Assembly: GCF_036324505.1 (NCBI RefSeq)
Contig: NC_086370.1
Span: forward strand, 2,235,953-2,299,952
Length of the DNA: 64,000 nt
Reading direction: 5' to 3'
From: Eleginops maclovinus
Lineage: Eukaryota > Chordata > Actinopteri > Perciformes > Eleginopidae
Both the position numbers and the translations under genes were made by a program. Position 1 is the stretch's first letter. The number at the start of each line of letters is the position of its first letter. The notes beneath the pieces are model-generated. The model did no database searches. It saw nothing but the letters and a program-made list of their open reading frames with translations, and was not told the DNA's origin. Below are positions 23,890 through 64,000 of the stretch, in pieces.

Positions 23890-23890
<1 letters not shown>
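22511..23890. other. No gene seen
   Basis: AT-rich sequence. A CpG-denser patch lies at about 23265-23395 (GCGCTGCGGTAACGCGCAC), but no exon signal accompanies it. Confidence 0.35.

Positions 23891-23980
<90 letters not shown>
23891..23980. repeat. (AC)45 microsatellite
   Basis: Uninterrupted AC dinucleotides. Confidence 0.98.
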
Positions 23981-23982
<2 letters not shown>

Positions 23983-24280
23983 TCTTCTGTATCAAGCAGC
24001 CCTTGACTCCCTGATCCTTCGTTATTTGTGGGGGAGAGATCCACTACTCTGCAGTCATGGTGCACAACCACCAAACACATCTTATGTTACTAAATTCCCC
24101 CCAAAATAAGCTAAACTTATTATTGAATACAAAAATATATATATATAATATATTTATTGTGACAGAAACATTAAGCAGCTGATGTTTGAGCCACACTCTC
24201 ATTCATGCTGTTTCAGACTTAAATAAATATGTGAGAGAAATGTGTTATATCTTTCCAAAAGGATTTGAAAGTCAAGCGTT

Positions 24281-25700
<1,420 letters not shown>

Positions 25701-25701
25701 T

Positions 25702-25715
25702 GTTTCCATGGAAAC
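25702..25715 (+). promoter_or_regulatory. Perfect RFX X-box palindrome before eno4
   Basis: GTTTCCATGGAAAC is a full dyad of the RFX X-box form (GTTNCC-AT-GGNAAC). It ends 41 bp before the eno4 ATG, within the range where ciliary genes carry functional X-boxes. Neighbouring AACAACAAAC could serve a forkhead factor. RFX/FOXJ1 control of ciliary and flagellar genes is established; its use here is inferred. Confidence 0.65.
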
Positions 25716-25756
25716 GAACAACAAACCGAGTTCGTGCACAGTGAAGACACCTGGAC

Positions 25757-47647
<21,891 letters not shown>

Positions 47648-47884
47648 ACACTGATGCTGCTCACAGCCTCTATCCTCCAGCAGATATGGCTGATGCCACC
47701 TCATACTTCATATTTAATTCTGCAGTTATTGCTTAATGTCAGGATTTCACCTGTGAAGCGTGCAGAGTTGATTATAAACTAAGTGCATTATTCTAGAGTT
47801 ACCAGCCTGGTTTATTTTAAAACTGTGGTAACAAATCAATATGAAGCTATTCAGAGAGAGGCTAAGTGGGTAAACATAACCTTG

Positions 47885-47890
47885 AATAAA
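47885..47890 (+). terminator. Candidate eno4 poly(A) signal
   Basis: AATAAA lies 238 nt after the stop codon, the first canonical hexamer downstream that I noticed. Confidence 0.4.
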
Positions 47891-47977
47891 AACATTTTGC
47901 TCAACCCCGAGATATCTCGTTGCTACTTCAGCTATATACGAGCCATATTAGCAGGTGCTGAACACTGAACCTCCTCA

Positions 47978-48026
<49 letters not shown>
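47978..48026. repeat. (CA)24 microsatellite
   Basis: Uninterrupted CA dinucleotides. Confidence 0.95.
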
Positions 48027-48029
<3 letters not shown>

Positions 48030-51000
48030 TTATGGTCACAATCATCTCCACTAAAATATCCACACTGTGCAGCACTCATGAGCCATAAAGCAGCGTGACG
48101 AGCCTTCAGTATTCACCACAATGAAACAGAAGAGATCTCCTGGTGAAGGTCATCGATTCAACACACCACTACATAAAGCACAAGTACAGAATTCATCTTT
48201 AAAAAAAAGACACATCTCAGTTTCAAATTTGTGTTTGTGTCAAGTTAAAAAAAACTGATAATTATTGGCCACAGTATAGAGATGAGTGTTCGACAGCACG
48301 CCCCTCTCAAACAGAGTGTTGTTTAACTGGGACCCCCCCCTCAGTCGTACGTGTCAGCAGGTTGTGACCAGGTCAACAGCTCACTCCTCCTGTTTTATTT
48401 GAATAGTAGCAGAGGTCCAATTATCCACATCAATCATGTTATGTAGAAATGAGTTTTTCCTGCTCTGCTTTTCTGTAAGCATGTCGTGGCTCCACACATT
48501 TCCTGACCCCCACCTCTTAATCCTGGATAACAGGACACTCTCCACTGAATGAAAACATTTTTATTTCCCCAAATGTAAAAGGCAGGCTCACCAATCATAC
48601 ACCTTCACGTGACTTATATTGACAAGAGATCATTGTGAAACAGAATAATTAATAAAATGATGAGCTTTATCTCATTTCAGTCCGATGACTGAGCTTCTTG
48701 CCACATAGAAGCAGAGGACTACATATATATTGACAAATTGATTCACGAGTCAAAATAGTTTTGATGATTTTTTGTGTTCAATTGCCCATGACAGCTCAAA
48801 CTCCCCCCCCCCCCCTCCACACACACACACCAACAGCCATGTCAAGTGAGTTCTCCCTTATTTACAGATTTCTTCTATTGAACACATTTAGCTGATACTA
48901 AATCGGCCTGCTTAAGTTCACTTTTTTTTAATCTATTTTGTTTGTCTTCATGCTTTTACAGGGGACTCTATTCGTACATTATCTATGGTTATACAATTTC
49001 TTCATTTATACAATAAAATGAATAGCAAATGTTCACAAACTGATAATTCTTTGAAAGATTCTTTGGCTTCTTTGCCTGCTGGTGCTGCACACTCAGTGTT
49101 TGTGTCACTGACAACCTGTAATCAATGAGAGGACACAGACTGAGGCCGGACACACAGCCCGGCTCCCCAGCAGGCAATTACAATGTTTGGGAAAATAAAT
49201 GAAATGACTAACAACATAGGTCAAATTAAGTGTTTCCCAGACACACTAAAAAGACCTCCCTAATTGCTGGTCCCTGAAGGGACAAGAATACAAAAACAAC
49301 AAAACATTATATTGTATCGGCCGATGACGAGGGAAGAGTTGCAGACTGAGACCGGGCTGTGAGAGAAGAAAGGGACACAGCATGGTTTGTATAATTGCAT
49401 GTTTTGCCTCGAGCGGCGAGTGTGTACGTCCGTCAATCACCATCAGTGAGCCGGCGCTGGAGCAGATGGCGGAGGAAGGAATTGAGCCAGTCATTGACTG
49501 TCTCTGCTGAGGGAAGGAAGACGGAGACAACAGAATCAAAGACTATATTGCATGTTGGCAAACTATTGAGTTGTGCCAGGGCGGCCTCCACAAGAAGAAC
49601 CTCATTAGATAAGGAGGATATGAGGAGGCAGGATATAAATCAATGCAAAGGCCTTTTCTTTTTTTCATTTTACTCCTACTCAGACACTCTGTCCTCCAAC
49701 AAGTTACCCAAGATTCTTCAGAACCTGCCTGTGTGGTGAGAAAACAGAGCGAGAACAGCCCAAAATACTCTGCACAACAGACAGGTTTATAGAATCCTTC
49801 CTGTTTCCAGCTCCACTGTGCTGACTAAACGTTCTGTATAATAAAATGAGTGTCCTTCCTGAACACAGGCATGAATGGACATGGGAGTGTTTGAAGCTCG
49901 CTGCTGATGAATCTAGTTAGAGAAGAGCCACAATGACATTTCCTCAGCCCTCTGTTAGGGGGGATTGGCGCTGGAAATTGCACCTCAGTGCTAAACCAAG
50001 CCTGAGCTTTAATTAACAGCAGCACACAAAAGGTGACGGACATCGCCCGCAGCTCACAGCTCTCATGTTTCAATCCCTCTCTCAAGGAAGTGTCTGGGAA
50101 ATTTGGGCAGGTGTCGAGGAAAAACAAAACCACACGGCGGCAGCCCACCATTGTGTGTAATCAGCAGCACAGTCCTTGTGATTCTCAAAGGGCACGGCTG
50201 ATCCTCCACACCTGACTGACAGAGGGACGCTGTTACAAAACAGAGGAAGCTTTTTAGATTTCAGGACTCATTAAAATACCTGTTATTTAATGATCACTTT
50301 ATTGTGATTGTCCCCACATGACTACAACCTCATCTATTGTCTCAAACTAGTAAATATCAGATTGTAGGGTTAATAACTCACACAGGGAAGGTATCAGTAC
50401 AGTAAACAGCAGCACATACAGCACATATTACAGAGCAGTTACAAACATCTGATTCCTCTCCTGTCCCCCCGAATACATCTTCTTATATTCTACCACTTTT
50501 TTTGGCCAAATGCATTTTGAGGGGAGGTGCTGCCTGGACAAGTATTTGAGTGAAGGAAATGAACAAGGAGGGTTGGGGGGGGTGTACAACGTTCATGACT
50601 TCACACTGACTGCTGAGGCAAAAAGGCTTTGTGGGTTAGGTGAGGGAGGGATTGTAGATTTATATAAATGTCACTCTTGACAATTTCAATATTTAACAAA
50701 CAACTCAATATGTCCTGTCATCTGTAAAGAGGGGGCAACCTCCGGGTCTGAACCTTAAACCTGAACTCTCTCTAAGATCCAGACCTCCACTGGTTGAAAG
50801 AAGACAGACTGTATAGAAGTCTATAAAACAATGGCCGTTCTTTTCACTTCATTTATAACCTCAGTAAACATTTTCCGGCTGAGTTTCTGATATCAATCTG
50901 TAGTTTATGTCATCTTCAATACAGCGTGATGTTCATGTAGTTCCTTTTGGTCTCATTTAATGATTGACAGGTCACTAGCACACTCTTTGTCTTAAGACTA

Positions 51001-51601
51001 ACCCTTTCACAATGTGTTGTTATAATATTTTGATTTTCTTCATATCAGTGAAAACTGTTATATTCTAACATCAATCCCTTTTGTGACTTAAATTAGATAT
51101 TGACATATGAGGCCACGTTCAAACCAAAGGGCCGAACTGCAGAGTGATGGGAGTCACCGCTGTACATTCAATGTTAGGCTAAGAAGGTTCGGGGGTGTAT
51201 GTATGAGGGAGGGTAATTCCTCTCTAGGAGCAACAAGGTTAACCCGGGTCGAGACAGAACAACTCACACATTCTTTGCTCAGGGCAGCACCCCTGCAGCA
51301 CTGTCCCTCACAGAACAACCGTTGGGCCTAATGTTCAGTTTGAGAGGAACCTCTGAATGAACCCCGAGGGTCTCAGACATGTCTTCTACTCCACACACTT
51401 CAGATGCTATGTAACCTCTGTGTGATTCCCCCCCGTTACAGCGACTGGTTATAACGTCTGAAATGAATATTTAATGTGCTTTATGCATTCACAATAAAAT
51501 TAGATAAGAGATATTGATTGTGGGTGGTATGATGATATGTAGATGCTCATGTCAATGGCAAGCTCAGCCTGGCTCCTTCACACAGCAGGGGAGAGACCTG
51601 T

Positions 51602-51743
<142 letters not shown>

Positions 51744-52584
51744 GGGATATATTATTAGACATTAATGTTTTGGAAGTATTACTTTTTCTTTATGCTTTCA
51801 TGAAACATGTGTTCATCAGGGTCAGATATGGGTGGCCCTGCAGCCAGTCTCTGTGCAGATATAAAGTGAACGGCCTTGTGATGTTGTCTTCATTCTAGAA
51901 AGCTCAGTGATTCACTGATTTTTAATTAAACATTTCCTAAAATGTAAAAAATGACAACATTAAGAAAAACCCTGTGTACGGCACAGGAAGTGAAACTGCT
52001 TTTGTCCTGAGGAATTTAATCTATTAGAGGTTTCTTTAAAGTGATGAAACATCTACCCCTCTTCCAACAGTTCTCTAACAAAGGGGCGTTCACCGTCTGT
52101 AACCCACTGCACATCAAATAACTCATACACCTAACAAGCATTGCATATGTAACAGTCTCTGATTCCTTGTTTTCTGAAACATACTGTAATATTATTTCAT
52201 TACTTTTCTGTAAAATATTGTACTATTTTTTTTCATTCAAACATATTTAATCCTATCTGTCTGTTGCTTTCTGATGAAGTGTGGTGTGATGTTTGGAAAG
52301 AAGTGGTGGAGCAAAGCCACTTATTCACTTAACCGCTGGCAAAGAAATTCACAAAATAAAATGAACAGTACCTTTTTGCAACAAAGGCCAAAACCTTTGA
52401 GGGAATTCTGACTGAGGTTTAACATTTAGTGAAACACACCAGACATTTTGTTCAGTGGGATTCATGTCTTTCTGCTGGCTAATGAGCAGGGCTGTGTTCT
52501 GCGGAGGAGACCCTCACTCAGGACCAGTCAAAGAGGACTTGTCTGGAGACAGTGATGTGAGGAGAGGGACTTACTGTGGCGTTG

Positions 52585-64000
<11,416 letters not shown>

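Noticed and set aside
49246..49739. Frames around 49380-49540 on both strands (for example WLNSFLRHLLQRRL on minus)
   Set aside because: Protein-like residue mix, but no matching splice phase with shtn1 or eno4 and no known family; left as unexplained sequence.

Overview
The window reads as nuclear DNA of a teleost fish. It holds two spliced vertebrate genes with long AT-rich introns, dense (CA)n/(TG)n microsatellites, teleost-type tRNA-derived SINEs, Rex-like LINEs, hAT, Tc1 and PIF/Harbinger elements, and a Ty1/copia retrotransposon. No bacterial-style operon, rRNA, genuine tRNA gene or CRISPR array was seen.

Layout. 1-25.7 kb carries no host gene that I can support. It holds a pyrimidine minisatellite split by a MITE, a CAG-rich array, a SINE, a four-level nest of transposons (7253-15441: a TTAA-flanked element, containing a copia element, containing a 2.9-kb TIR element, containing a hAT), a PIF/Harbinger-like element with a dead LINE inside, and a gene-free stretch with enhancer-like AT/GC-mixed blocks. 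25.76-47.65 kb is eno4 (enolase 4) on the + strand: 13 exons, 552 codons, every splice phase consistent. Intron 9 of eno4 (9.5 kb) is almost entirely a (CCACTA)n macrosatellite in which a tRNA-like SINE head recurs 17 times; it ends in a (TG)59 tract that abuts the acceptor of exon 10. 52.58-64.0 kb is shtn1 (shootin-1) on the - strand: eleven exons, its 5' part lying beyond the right edge. The two genes converge tail to tail, and as I recall ENO4 and SHTN1 are also neighbours in human.

How it fits together. eno4 belongs to the sperm-flagellum enolase branch. A perfect RFX X-box palindrome sits 41 bp before its start codon, which suits a cilium/flagellum gene. shtn1 encodes the coiled-coil clutch protein that couples actin flow to adhesion in growing axons; here it reads as a short form ending just after its RIL-RRR segment. 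The rest of the window is mobile DNA and simple repeats.

Most striking: the composite SINE-head/(CCACTA)n macrosatellite with A-B dimer order; the (TG)n-bounded splice acceptor that follows it; the four-deep transposon nest with target duplications at the three inner levels and TTAA flanks at the outer one; and a perfect 41-bp hairpin in a shtn1 intron.
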